Notes: generated by a model not told the origin, from the letters alone. A DNA stretch of 34,381 nt from Acidimicrobiia bacterium (GCA_022821105.1 JAJEEH010000242.1:1-34381), one strand, 5' to 3'. Shown: positions 17,444-25,014, counted from the stretch's first letter. Program-made: numbers and translations.

Positions 17444-19480
17444 CCTTGATTGGACTCTCCAAAGTTGGTCTCGTTCGCATTGGTCTTCGTGAGGCCAACC
17501 TAGCAATATGAGATGTGAGCATCCCAGCCTGGAATTGTCTACACAGTTGTAGCTCATGACAGAACAATCAAGATCGTGATCTAGCCTGAAGACTGTGTGA
17601 CCTATTTCGTGAGCTATTACGTAATAGTAGCTCTGGTAAACTGAACAAGGACTCTTATCGCCAAGGTCTCTCACCCGAGATGATGCACTCAAGGGCGAGC
17701 AACTGCTGGAATGTCGAGCCTCGAGCGTTGCCGAGAACGCCTGTCCTGTTTCTCCTTCTATTTCCGCAAATCCCGAAGGGCTACCTGGTTCTAGGTTAAC
17801 CAAGATCAGCAATTGCTGGTAGTCGCCCAACTGGTCAATTGCAGTTTCACACGGGTCGCCGTATATTCCTCCCGTATGCAGATCTGAGACCTTTTGCCGA
17901 TCCCAGTTGATATCTGGAGATACAACTCCTCCCGCCACAAAGTTGACGGTTGCCATACCTGCGGATTGTCCCGAGAAAAAAGCCCCAACGTTATCGTTTA
18001 GTGCTTGCACCTCTCGCTGTAGGTCGGCATTGGAATACCCCGCGCTTTGCGCCGCGCAATAGAACACATGAACGTTATGTGCTCCTTCAAACGGGCGCTT
18101 GATTGCCCCCCAGCAGACGGCGGTCTTGTCAGCTCGAAATCCGCAAGAAGTATTGCCGCCTGCGGTTATCTCTGTGAATCGGTCAGATGGCGGGTCTGCT
18201 TGTCCGTGGTTGTTCTTACCCCAACACTCGACGGTGCCATTGGCCCGCAGTGCGCATGAATGTTGGCTGCCGAGAGCGATGGCAGTGAACTGGCCTCCGG
18301 GCGGGTCGCTTTTCCCCCACCTAGGGCCGGTGACTCCCCAGCATTCAAGGGTGCCGTCGACTTGGAGCCCACACGCATGTTCGAGACCGGTGGAGACGGC
18401 GGTGAAGTGACTGCTGGGAGCGTTAAGCGTTCGATCTCGCACCCATTCGCGCCCCCAGCATGAAACTGTGGAGTCTGTGCGTAATCCGCAGACATAGTCG
18501 GTGGCGGCAGACAGTGAGACGAATTGGCCTGGTGGTGCGCGCAGCCGCACGTCGTTTGCTGGGATTGGGTTGCCTTTGCCGTCTTGGTGGCCCCAACACT
18601 CGATGGTGCCGGCGGGGCGCAGTCCGCATGAGTAGGAGGCGCCCGCCGATACCGCGGCGAATTGGCCGGCAGGAGCGAGGAACGGCCCGAATTGGTCATC
18701 GCCCCAGCATTCAACTGTGCCGGTGGGGCGGAGTCCGCACGAGTGGCGATACCCGGAAGAGATGGCCGCAAACTCGCCGCCAGGGGCCCCGGTCAGTGCT
18801 TGGCCGTGGAAGCGATTGCCGTTCAAGCAGATGGCGGTGTTGTCGTCTTGCAGATAGCAGGAGTGGAATTGACCAGCATCCATTCGGGTCGGTGGGCTGG
18901 CTGATATAGACAGCGGTTCGGCCGTGGATGTCGCCGTCGGTGTAGGCGTGGGTGTGGCCGTCGATGTAGGCGTGGGTGTAGCCGTTGGTTCGGCTCGGAG
19001 GACTTGGACGGCGGGTTCGTCGAGGGTCAGGTAGCAGAGTCCGGGGCTGTAGCCCCATCTGACGGTTGCCAGCACCTGCTGGCCGTCGGCGGACTTGGCC
19101 ACGGGCACTTGGTTGCGGGCGAAACCGCGTTGGGGGTTGTGAGCGTTGTGGCATCTGTCGGCTGCTGCCCCGTCGGCGGGCGTTGTCACTTGCTGTGGTC
19201 CAGTGGGCGGGTTGGCCCTTAGGACTTGGATGGCGGGTTCGTCGAGGGTCAGGTAGCAGAGTCCGGGGCTGTAGCCCCATCTGACGGTGGCCAGCACCTC
19301 TTGGCCGTCGGCGGTTTTGGCCACGGGTACGGGACTTTGGGCAAAACCGAATAGGTCGGCGCAGTCTGCCTCCTCGCTGTCATGCGCCGCAGCGGGCGTG
19401 GCGACGGCAAATGCAATCCCGGCGGCAAGAGCAGCCGTGGCCGACAGGGCAGAAAGCAAGGTTCTTGTGGCGGCAAACAT
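16319..19480 (-). CDS. Secreted RCC1/BLIP-II-like repeat protein with internal metzincin-like metalloprotease domain (1053 aa)
   Basis: Signal peptide MFAATRTLLSALSATAALAAGIAFAVATPAAA; 17 units of the form CGLRxDxTIxCWG; HEIGHTVFRLDHD + CSVMSYN between repeats 7 and 8; Thr/Pro linker; duplicated N-terminal module. Confidence 0.9.
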   Translation of the reverse strand: MFAATRTLLSALSATAALAAGIAFAVATPAAAHDSEEADCADLFGFAQSPVPVAKTADGQEVLATVRWGYSPGLCYLTLDEPAIQVLRANPPTGPQQVTTPADGAAADRCHNAHNPQRGFARNQVPVAKSADGQQVLATVRWGYSPGLCYLTLDEPAVQVLRAEPTATPTPTSTATPTPTPTATSTAEPLSISASPPTRMDAGQFHSCYLQDDNTAICLNGNRFHGQALTGAPGGEFAAISSGYRHSCGLRPTGTVECWGDDQFGPFLAPAGQFAAVSAGASYSCGLRPAGTIECWGHQDGKGNPIPANDVRLRAPPGQFVSLSAATDYVCGLRTDSTVSCWGREWVRDRTLNAPSSHFTAVSTGLEHACGLQVDGTLECWGVTGPRWGKSDPPGGQFTAIALGSQHSCALRANGTVECWGKNNHGQADPPSDRFTEITAGGNTSCGFRADKTAVCWGAIKRPFEGAHNVHVFYCAAQSAGYSNADLQREVQALNDNVGAFFSGQSAGMATVNFVAGGVVSPDINWDRQKVSDLHTGGIYGDPCETAIDQLGDYQQLLILVNLEPGSPSGFAEIEGETGQAFSATLEARHSSSCSPLSASSRVRDLGDKSPCSVYQSYYYVIAHEIGHTVFRLDHDLDCSVMSYNCVDNSRLGCSHLILLGWPHEDQCERDQLWRVQSRTDFTFVQSGIQYYCGLRTDGTIACWGRWDYGQTNPPSGTFTAISVHYYHACGLRTDGTIPCWGRNNYGQTNAPSGTFTSVRTWRSHSCGVRDSGVTECWGDQTIGKQKSYTPGGQFTSISAGGVHWCGLRVDQTIVCDGFHDSPATHPPAGTFNYVHANFQYSCGLKSDQALVCWGESGMGQVDPPAGQFTSLDSGWHHACGLHPDQTITCWYYSSDVTRLQLDFGQDHAPSGQFTAIASGNLHACGLRVDKTITCWGHNGHEQTNSPSGQFMAIAAGGLTSCGLRTNQTIVCWGDNDKGQADPPNGQFTAIASTGIHSCALRPNKTVTCWGQNASGETDAPDGEFIAVTTGGQHSCGIRADRTTVVCWGVVPE
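17441..18079 (-). other. Inserted metzincin-like metalloprotease domain within the RCC1-like protein
   Basis: Residues ~468-680 lack RCC1-like repeats; contain YYYVIAHEIGHTVFRLDHD (zinc motif, 17573-17611) and VMSYN (Met-turn-like); visibly lower GC than flanks. Confidence 0.75.
18095..18883 (-). repeat. First RCC1-like repeat block (7 units)
   Basis: First Cys of each unit at residues ~208, 248, 285, 331, 370, 409, 446. Confidence 0.85.
18999..19107. repeat. Direct repeat copy A (109 bp), codes for VPVAKSADGQQVLATVRWGYSPGLCYLTLDEPAVQVLR
   Basis: Near-identical to 19221-19329 by direct reading. Confidence 0.9.
19221..19329. repeat. Direct repeat copy B (109 bp), codes for VPVAKTADGQEVLATVRWGYSPGLCYLTLDEPAIQVLR
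   Basis: Near-identical to 18999-19107; offset 222 bp (74 codons, in frame). Confidence 0.9.
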
Positions 19481-19508
19481 GGAGTTCTAGTTCCAGTGGA
19501 AACGTCAC

Positions 19509-19514
19509 ATTATA
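19509..19514 (-). promoter_or_regulatory. Candidate -10 element (TATAAT) for the RCC1-metalloprotease gene
   Basis: Exact TATAAT on the minus strand, 28 nt before the ATG at 19480; -35 is weak. Confidence 0.45.
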
Positions 19515-19597
19515 CGAGGAAGCAACTGAAGCGGGCTGCACCGCCATGTCGGTGGGGTGCTTGGGAATCCGGGGATCTCGCTGTTGCCGGTCTTTTG

Positions 19598-20803
19598 TCA
19601 GACTAGGCCGGCGTCTTTGGCTTGGGTGAGGCGGTTGGCGTCCCAGCTGAGCAGTTCGGCGTAGACCTCGGCGTTGTGGGCGCCTATGGGGGGGCCAGGG
19701 TGGTCGATGGTGCCGGGGGTCTCGCTGAGGACAGGGGCGGGGGAGGGCATGGGTACCGACCCCAGCACTTCGTGGGGCACCAGGGTGACGCTGTTGCGGG
19801 CCTGCACCTGGGCGTCGGCCAGCAGTCCGGGCAGGTCGTGGACCGGGGCCACTGGAATGCGGGCCTCGACGAAGACGGCGACGGCCTCCTCGAGTGTGCG
19901 GTCGGCGATCCAGTCGGCCACCAGGGTGTCGAGCTCGTCGTTGTGGGCCAGGCGGTCGGCCATTCGGGCGAATTTGGCCTGGTCTTCGGGGCCGTCACGC
20001 CCGGTCAGAGCAAGGATGCGCTCCACTTGGCGGTCGGTGGTGCCCGATAGGCACAGGTAGCGATCATCGGCGGTGCGGTAGATGTTGCGGGGGACGCCGG
20101 TCTCCAGGCGGGATCCGAACCGTGCCGGTGGAGGGTCGTCGCCGTCGGGGTCCCAGGCGGCCAGGGTGCTGCCCATCAGGGTCAAGACGGGCTCGTACAT
20201 CGACACGTCCACGTGCTGGCCGCCGAGGCCGTTCACATCCCGGCCGTAGCAGGCCACCAGCGCTCCGATGAGGCCGAAGATCCCGGTGAGGGTGTCGCCC
20301 AGCGGGATGGAGGTGAGCATGGGCGGGCCGTCGGCCTCCCCGGTCATGTGGGTGAGGCCGGCGAAGGCCTCGGCCATGGTGCCCGCACCGGGGCGGTCGG
20401 CCAGCGGGCCGGTGTGCCCATAGGGGCTGACCGACACCATCACCAGACCGGGGTTGATGGCCCGCAGCTGCTCCCAGGTGCAGTCCCAGCGCTCGAGCAT
20501 GCCGGGGGAGTAGTTGTGGACCAGCACGTTGACCTCAGCCACCAGTTGGCGAAGGATGTCGCGGCCCTCAGGCTGGTTCAGGTCGCAGGTGATGACTCGC
20601 TTGTTGCGCGACACCATGGCCCACACCAGCGACTCGCCGTTTCGGCTGGCCCCGATGCGGCGCAGGGCCTCGCCCGACGGCGGCTCGATCTTGATGACGT
20701 CGGCACCGAAGTCGCCCAAGAAGGTGGCCACTTGGGGCGCGGCCAGAAACGACGAGATGTCGAGCACCCGAAGACCGGCCAGCGCTCCTGCGGACTGGGT
20801 CAT
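19598..20803 (-). CDS. CaiB/BaiF family (class III) CoA-transferase
   Basis: LAGLRVLDISSFLAAPQVATFLGDFGADVIKIEPPSGEALRRIG; VHNYSPGMLERWDCTWEQLRAINPGLVMVSVSPYGHTGPLADRPGAGTMAEAFAGL. Confidence 0.95.
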   Translation of the reverse strand: MTQSAGALAGLRVLDISSFLAAPQVATFLGDFGADVIKIEPPSGEALRRIGASRNGESLVWAMVSRNKRVITCDLNQPEGRDILRQLVAEVNVLVHNYSPGMLERWDCTWEQLRAINPGLVMVSVSPYGHTGPLADRPGAGTMAEAFAGLTHMTGEADGPPMLTSIPLGDTLTGIFGLIGALVACYGRDVNGLGGQHVDVSMYEPVLTLMGSTLAAWDPDGDDPPPARFGSRLETGVPRNIYRTADDRYLCLSGTTDRQVERILALTGRDGPEDQAKFARMADRLAHNDELDTLVADWIADRTLEEAVAVFVEARIPVAPVHDLPGLLADAQVQARNSVTLVPHEVLGSVPMPSPAPVLSETPGTIDHPGPPIGAHNAEVYAELLSWDANRLTQAKDAGLV

Positions 20804-21807
20804 TGGCTGCCCAATGCGAAGGGGAGGTCGGTGGTGAGGAGTTGCATCGAGGTCACCTCGTTGACCAGCGGCTCACCGGCCAGCAGGCGCCGGAGGTTGT
20901 CGCAGAACAGCTCCGCGCCCCGATCCCACCGCCCGATGCCCCCGCCGGAGGAGTGAGGAGTGAGCACCACCTTGGGGTGGGTCCAGTAAGGATGGTCTGA
21001 CTCCAGGGGCTCGGTGTTGAACACATCAAGGACGGCGGTGGCCAACCGGTCGCCGTCCAAGGCTCGCAGCAGGGCCTCGTCGTCCACCAGCTTGCCTCTA
21101 GCGATGTTCACCAGCACCGATCCCGGTTTCATGGCTGAGAGGAAGCCGTCGTCCACCAGGTTTTCGGTTTCAGGGGTGGCGGGGGCGGCCAGCACCACCA
21201 CGTCAGTTTCGGGCAGGGCCGCGGGCACCTCGGCGGGCGAGATCATGGCGTCAATCGGCTCGTCGCCAGTTGGGTGACGGCGCACTCCGGTCACGTGGGC
21301 CTCGAACGCTCGTGCTCGGCGAGCGGTCTCGGCGCCGATGGCCCCGAGGCCGATGATCAGCCAGCGGGATCGCCACATTTCCCGGAAATTGTGGTGCTGC
21401 CAGCGGCCATCGGCCTGGGCGGCTCGCCAGCGCTCGGCGTCTTGAAAGACGTCGAGCACCGAACGCAACACATATTCGGCGATGGGAATAGCGGTGAGGT
21501 GGGCATTGCACATCCGACCCCCTCGGCTCATCAGCCGCTGGTACTCCTCGAGGTCCACGCCGGCGGCGGCCGACTGGAGCCAGCGGAAATCCGGTGCCTG
21601 TTCCACGATCTCGAAGAATCTGGTCAATTGTCCGCTGAAGAAGATGTCGCTCGACAGCCACGCCACCTCGGGGTGGGCATCGGTGGGGCCGTGGAGCGCT
21701 CCGTCGGAGTCCAAGCGCAGCCACTGGAGGCCATGACCCTCATCGTCCAGCGCGTCGAAATGGGACCGGTGCTGCCCATAGGCCTTCTCGGTGACCAGCG
21801 CGAACAC
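20800..21807 (-). CDS. D-isomer specific 2-hydroxyacid dehydrogenase, NAD-binding
   Basis: WLIIGLGAIGAETARRARAFEAHVTGVRR; SVLVNIARGKLVDDEALLRALDGDRLATAVLDVFNTEPLESDHPYWTHPKVVLTPHSSG. GTG start; 4-bp overlap with the CoA-transferase. Confidence 0.93.
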   Translation of the reverse strand: MFALVTEKAYGQHRSHFDALDDEGHGLQWLRLDSDGALHGPTDAHPEVAWLSSDIFFSGQLTRFFEIVEQAPDFRWLQSAAAGVDLEEYQRLMSRGGRMCNAHLTAIPIAEYVLRSVLDVFQDAERWRAAQADGRWQHHNFREMWRSRWLIIGLGAIGAETARRARAFEAHVTGVRRHPTGDEPIDAMISPAEVPAALPETDVVVLAAPATPETENLVDDGFLSAMKPGSVLVNIARGKLVDDEALLRALDGDRLATAVLDVFNTEPLESDHPYWTHPKVVLTPHSSGGGIGRWDRGAELFCDNLRRLLAGEPLVNEVTSMQLLTTDLPFALGSQ

Positions 21808-21889
21808 GTGATTGATGCTAGGGCATTGATTTGCAGGCGAGAGGGTGATGGCAGAGAACTGGATCTATTTCAGCCAATTTCATTCACCA

Positions 21890-21918
21890 TTGACACAGGC
21901 AAGCCCCACTGGAATACT
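21890..21918 (+). promoter_or_regulatory. Candidate sigma70-type promoter TTGACA-N17-AATACT
   Basis: TTGACA at 21890-21895, 17-nt spacer, AATACT at 21913-21918; immediately upstream of tandem hairpins. Confidence 0.45.
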
Positions 21919-21954
21919 CCAAGCAGGGCTCGCCCCTGGCTAGGGCGGGCCTTA

Positions 21955-22008
21955 GGGCGGGGAGCTCCAACCTCCCCGCCCATCAGGGCTAGTTCCGAAA
22001 GCTAGCCC
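21955..22008. other. Tandem inverted repeats (10-bp and 7-bp perfect stems)
   Basis: GGGCGGGGAG-CTCCAAC-CTCCCCGCCC (21955-21981) and GGGCTAG-TTCCGAAAG-CTAGCCC (21986-22008). Confidence 0.75.
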
Positions 22009-22152
22009 GACACCTGGCGGTGGGCAAGCGAATTATCTGATCTTTCAGACTTCCTCGGTCGTTCGTGAGATATTGGCTGACGGGGGGAACCAGACAACGC
22101 GAGTTCTTTGGTTTCTGCGATCTGAGAGCACCCCTGTAGCCTGAGTGGAGTT

Positions 22153-22857
22153 GTGGAATCTGCTGTCCGGCTCCGGGCCGCTGTGACGTTATTGGGGCGG
22201 TTTCCCGCCTTGGCCGGAGTTGATCTCGACATCTCGCCGGGGGAGATCGTCCTGCTGAAAGGACCCAATGGGGCGGGAAAGACCACCCTGTTGCGCCTTT
22301 GCGCCGGACTCTGCACGCTGTCCACCGGCCAGGGCTGGGTGCTGGGCCACGATCTGAGCTCGGAGCGGCGAATGGTCCGCCGCCGAGTGGCGCTGTTGGG
22401 CCATCGCACTGGCCTGTACGACGACCTCACGGTGGCTGAGAACGTGGGCTTTTGGGCTCGGGCGGCGGGGGCAGGTCGCCAAGATGTCGATGAGGCCATG
22501 GAGCGGCTCTCCCTTACCGGGCGGCTGGCCGACACCCGGGTGGCGCGGCTGTCGGCCGGTCAGCGCCGGCGGGCCTCGATCGCCTCGTTGGTGGTGCGGC
22601 GGCCCGAGCTGTGGTTGCTGGACGAGCCCCACGCCGGTCTCGACCAGCAGACCCGCGACACCGTGGACGCACTGGTGCGCGGTGCGGCTGCGGCCGGGGC
22701 CACAGTGGTGTTGGCCACCCATGAGCTGGAGCGCATTGCGGTGCTGGAGCCCCGTGTGGTGAGCGTGGTCGGAGGCGTGGTGCGGGGCGACGATCCGCCT
22801 GATTCTCAAAGCCCGAACTCCCCGTCGGACGCGGAGGACGACCGCCGTGTTTCGTGA
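22153..22857 (+). CDS. ccmA: ABC transporter ATPase, CcmA-like (cytochrome c biogenesis)
   Basis: GPNGAGKTTLLRLCAGL Walker A, LSAGQRRRASIASLVVRRPELWLLDEPHAGLD; followed by ccmB. GTG start. Confidence 0.88.
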   Translation: MESAVRLRAAVTLLGRFPALAGVDLDISPGEIVLLKGPNGAGKTTLLRLCAGLCTLSTGQGWVLGHDLSSERRMVRRRVALLGHRTGLYDDLTVAENVGFWARAAGAGRQDVDEAMERLSLTGRLADTRVARLSAGQRRRASIASLVVRRPELWLLDEPHAGLDQQTRDTVDALVRGAAAAGATVVLATHELERIAVLEPRVVSVVGGVVRGDDPPDSQSPNSPSDAEDDRRVS

Positions 22858-23515
22858 TGCGTGGCTGATCGCGGGCAAAGACCTTCGGATCGAGATGCGC
22901 TCTCGAGTGGGGCTCAACCAGATTGTGCCGTTCGCGGTGACGGTGCTGGTTCTGTTCGCCTTCGCACTGGACACCGATCAGGAGGCTCTGCGCACCTATG
23001 CGCCAGGGTTGTTCTGGGTGACGGTGCTGTTGGCCTCGCTGTTGGCCATAGGCCGCTCGTTCGCGGTGGATTTGGCCGACGGGGCCGCTGACCGGTTGCT
23101 GTTGTCGGGCATCGACCCCATTTCGGTGTTCGGAGGCAAGGCGGCGGCCATTGCCGTGCAACTGGTGGTGCTGGAGGTGCTGTTGGGAGCGGGGGTGGTG
23201 CTGCTGTTCGACGTGACCGTGCACCGGTACGGCCTGCTGGTATGCGCCGGGCTGGCCGCGGCCGCCGGGGTGGCCACCGCGGGCACGCTGTACGGGGCGC
23301 TGGTGGCCGGACTGGGGGTGCGAGAGACCCTTTTGCCGTTGCTGTTGCTGCCGGTGGTGGCCCCGGTGCTCATCGGCGCCACCCGGGCATTCCAGGACGC
23401 GTTCGGGGTGGCCGGCGCCGAAGGTTGGGCCTGGTTGGGCCTCTTGGCCGGTTTCGCCGCAATCTATGGGGTATTCGGAGCCCTGAGCTACGGGGCTCTC
23501 TTGGAGGAAGCGTGA
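22847..23515 (+). CDS. ccmB: Heme exporter protein CcmB
   Basis: MFRDAWLIAGKDLRIEMRSRVGLNQIVPFAVTVLVLFAFAL; LLLLPVVAPVLIGATRAFQ; polytopic, ~222 aa, overlaps ccmA. Confidence 0.92.
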   Translation: MFRDAWLIAGKDLRIEMRSRVGLNQIVPFAVTVLVLFAFALDTDQEALRTYAPGLFWVTVLLASLLAIGRSFAVDLADGAADRLLLSGIDPISVFGGKAAAIAVQLVVLEVLLGAGVVLLFDVTVHRYGLLVCAGLAAAAGVATAGTLYGALVAGLGVRETLLPLLLLPVVAPVLIGATRAFQDAFGVAGAEGWAWLGLLAGFAAIYGVFGALSYGALLEEA

Positions 23516-24324
23516 CCACGGCAACCACCGAGTCGACGGGTAGCAGCGAAGGCATCCCGGCGACCACCTCGTCGAAGGCCACGAAAGTGCTGGGCTGGCT
23601 GACGCTGGGCGGTTTCGCGGTGCTGGTGGCGCTGGCCTTCGCCTGGGTGCCCGAAGACACCCGTATCACCGAGCAGGGCGACGTGGTGGGCCAGTTCGAC
23701 GCCGTTCGCCTGATGTTCGTGCATGTGCCGTCGGCCATCTTGGCCTACACCGGGTTCGGGCTGACCTTCTTGGCCAGCCTGGCCTATCTGCGCTGGCGCA
23801 CCGACTGGTGGGACATGATGGCCCACGCCTCGGCCGAGATCGGCGTGTTGTTCGGGGTCCTGACCCTGGTGACCGGCTCCATCTGGGGCCGCCCCACCTG
23901 GCAGACCTGGTGGGAGTGGGGCGATGTGCGGCTGGTGACCACCCTGGTGATGGTGCTGGTGTTCATCGGCTATCTGGCCGTGCGCCGCATTCCCGCCGAC
24001 GTTGCGGTGAAGGCCCGTCGCTCGGCAGTGATCGCCCTGGTGGGAGCGGTGAACATCGTGATTGTGAATCGTTCAGTGGACTGGTGGGAGAACCGCACCC
24101 TGCACCAGCAGTCCACCCTCATCGCCCGCAAGATCCGCGACGAGACCCTTTTCACCCTGTCGTTCTCGTTCGCGGTGGGCATGGTGCTATTCGCCTGGCT
24201 GCTGCTGCACCGCTTCCGCACGGCCTACCTTCAGAGCCAGATCGAAGAGCTTGAGGTTAACGAGGCTCTCGCGGAGCGCCGGGCCGAAGCAGGGATAGAC
24301 GAATCGCCGGGAGGACGGCCATGA
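23512..24324 (+). CDS. ccmC: Cytochrome c biogenesis protein CcmC
   Basis: MFVHVPSAILAYTGFGLTFLASLAYL; LTLVTGSIWGRPTWQTWWEWGDVRLVTTLVMVLVFIGYL (WWD-like domain). GTG start at 23512. Confidence 0.93.
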   Translation: MTTATTESTGSSEGIPATTSSKATKVLGWLTLGGFAVLVALAFAWVPEDTRITEQGDVVGQFDAVRLMFVHVPSAILAYTGFGLTFLASLAYLRWRTDWWDMMAHASAEIGVLFGVLTLVTGSIWGRPTWQTWWEWGDVRLVTTLVMVLVFIGYLAVRRIPADVAVKARRSAVIALVGAVNIVIVNRSVDWWENRTLHQQSTLIARKIRDETLFTLSFSFAVGMVLFAWLLLHRFRTAYLQSQIEELEVNEALAERRAEAGIDESPGGRP

Positions 24325-24467
24325 CCCACGTGGGCTATCTCATCGCCGGCTGGAGCATATCGGTGGCCGCAGTGGTGGCGTATGCCGGATGGGTGCTGGT
24401 GCGGGGTCGGTCGCTGAGCCGCCGGGTGCCAGAGAATCGCCGCCGGTGGATGATGCCCGATGACTGA
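24321..24467 (+). CDS. ccmD: CcmD-like 48-aa single-TM protein (absent from supplied ORF track)
   Basis: Hand-translated: MTHVGYLIAGWSISVAAVVAYAGWVLVRGRSLSRRVPENRRRWMMPDD*; one TM then basic tail; ATGA overlap with ccmC and 8-bp overlap with ccmE. Confidence 0.75.
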   Translation: MTHVGYLIAGWSISVAAVVAYAGWVLVRGRSLSRRVPENRRRWMMPDD

Positions 24468-25014
24468 CGCACCTACCGAGGACACAGTCGATCCTGGCGA
24501 GGCAATGGACCTCAGCCCCCGCCCTGCCCGTCCCGCCCGCCGGGGCATCCGCCGATGGGCGCCGGTACTGGTGGTGGCCATCGTGGCGGTAGTCATAGCG
24601 CTCGTCCTTTGGCGGGTGCTGGCCGACGCCACCTTGGTGTTCCGAGAGGTGGACGATGCGGTGGAGCGCCGGGAGGAGTTGGGCGACGACCGGTTCCGGA
24701 TGATCGGCTCACCGGTGAGCGGATCGGTGCAGGAGGTGAGCCTGGAGGACGGCCGCCCGGCGGTGGCCTTCTCAGTGACCCTGGATGGGGTGGTGGCCGA
24801 TGTGGTCCACACCGGGGCGACGTCGGACCAATTCCAGCCCGAGGTGCCCGTGGTTATCGACGGCCATTGGGTACGAAGCAGCGCCTTTGCCGGAGCGGCC
24901 GACGACGGCTGGTACTTCGCCAGCGATCGGATGCTGGTGAAACACGACAACGACTACCGGGTGGAGAACCAAGACCGCATCGACGACGCCGAAGAGCGCG
25001 GGCAATACGAATGA
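24460..25014 (+). CDS. ccmE: Periplasmic heme chaperone CcmE
   Basis: N-terminal TM, VFREVDDAVERREELGDDRFRMIGSPVSGSV, MLVKHDNDYRVEN carrying the heme-binding HxxxY arrangement (His codon 24943-24945). Confidence 0.9.
   Translation: MTDAPTEDTVDPGEAMDLSPRPARPARRGIRRWAPVLVVAIVAVVIALVLWRVLADATLVFREVDDAVERREELGDDRFRMIGSPVSGSVQEVSLEDGRPAVAFSVTLDGVVADVVHTGATSDQFQPEVPVVIDGHWVRSSAFAGAADDGWYFASDRMLVKHDNDYRVENQDRIDDAEERGQYE

Noticed and set aside
16319-19480. Regular 111-bp repeats considered as a CRISPR or non-coding tandem array
   Set aside because: Repeats are in frame, degenerate at DNA level and encode conserved CGL...CWG units; no spacer structure.
21849-21944. 31-codon plus-strand ORF MAENWIYFSQFHSPLTQ...
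   Set aside because: Very short, no ribosome-binding site seen and spans the candidate promoter.
21955-21981. Hairpin as a simple rho-independent terminator
   Set aside because: No T-tract follows on either strand and flanking genes are divergent, so a terminator role is not favoured.
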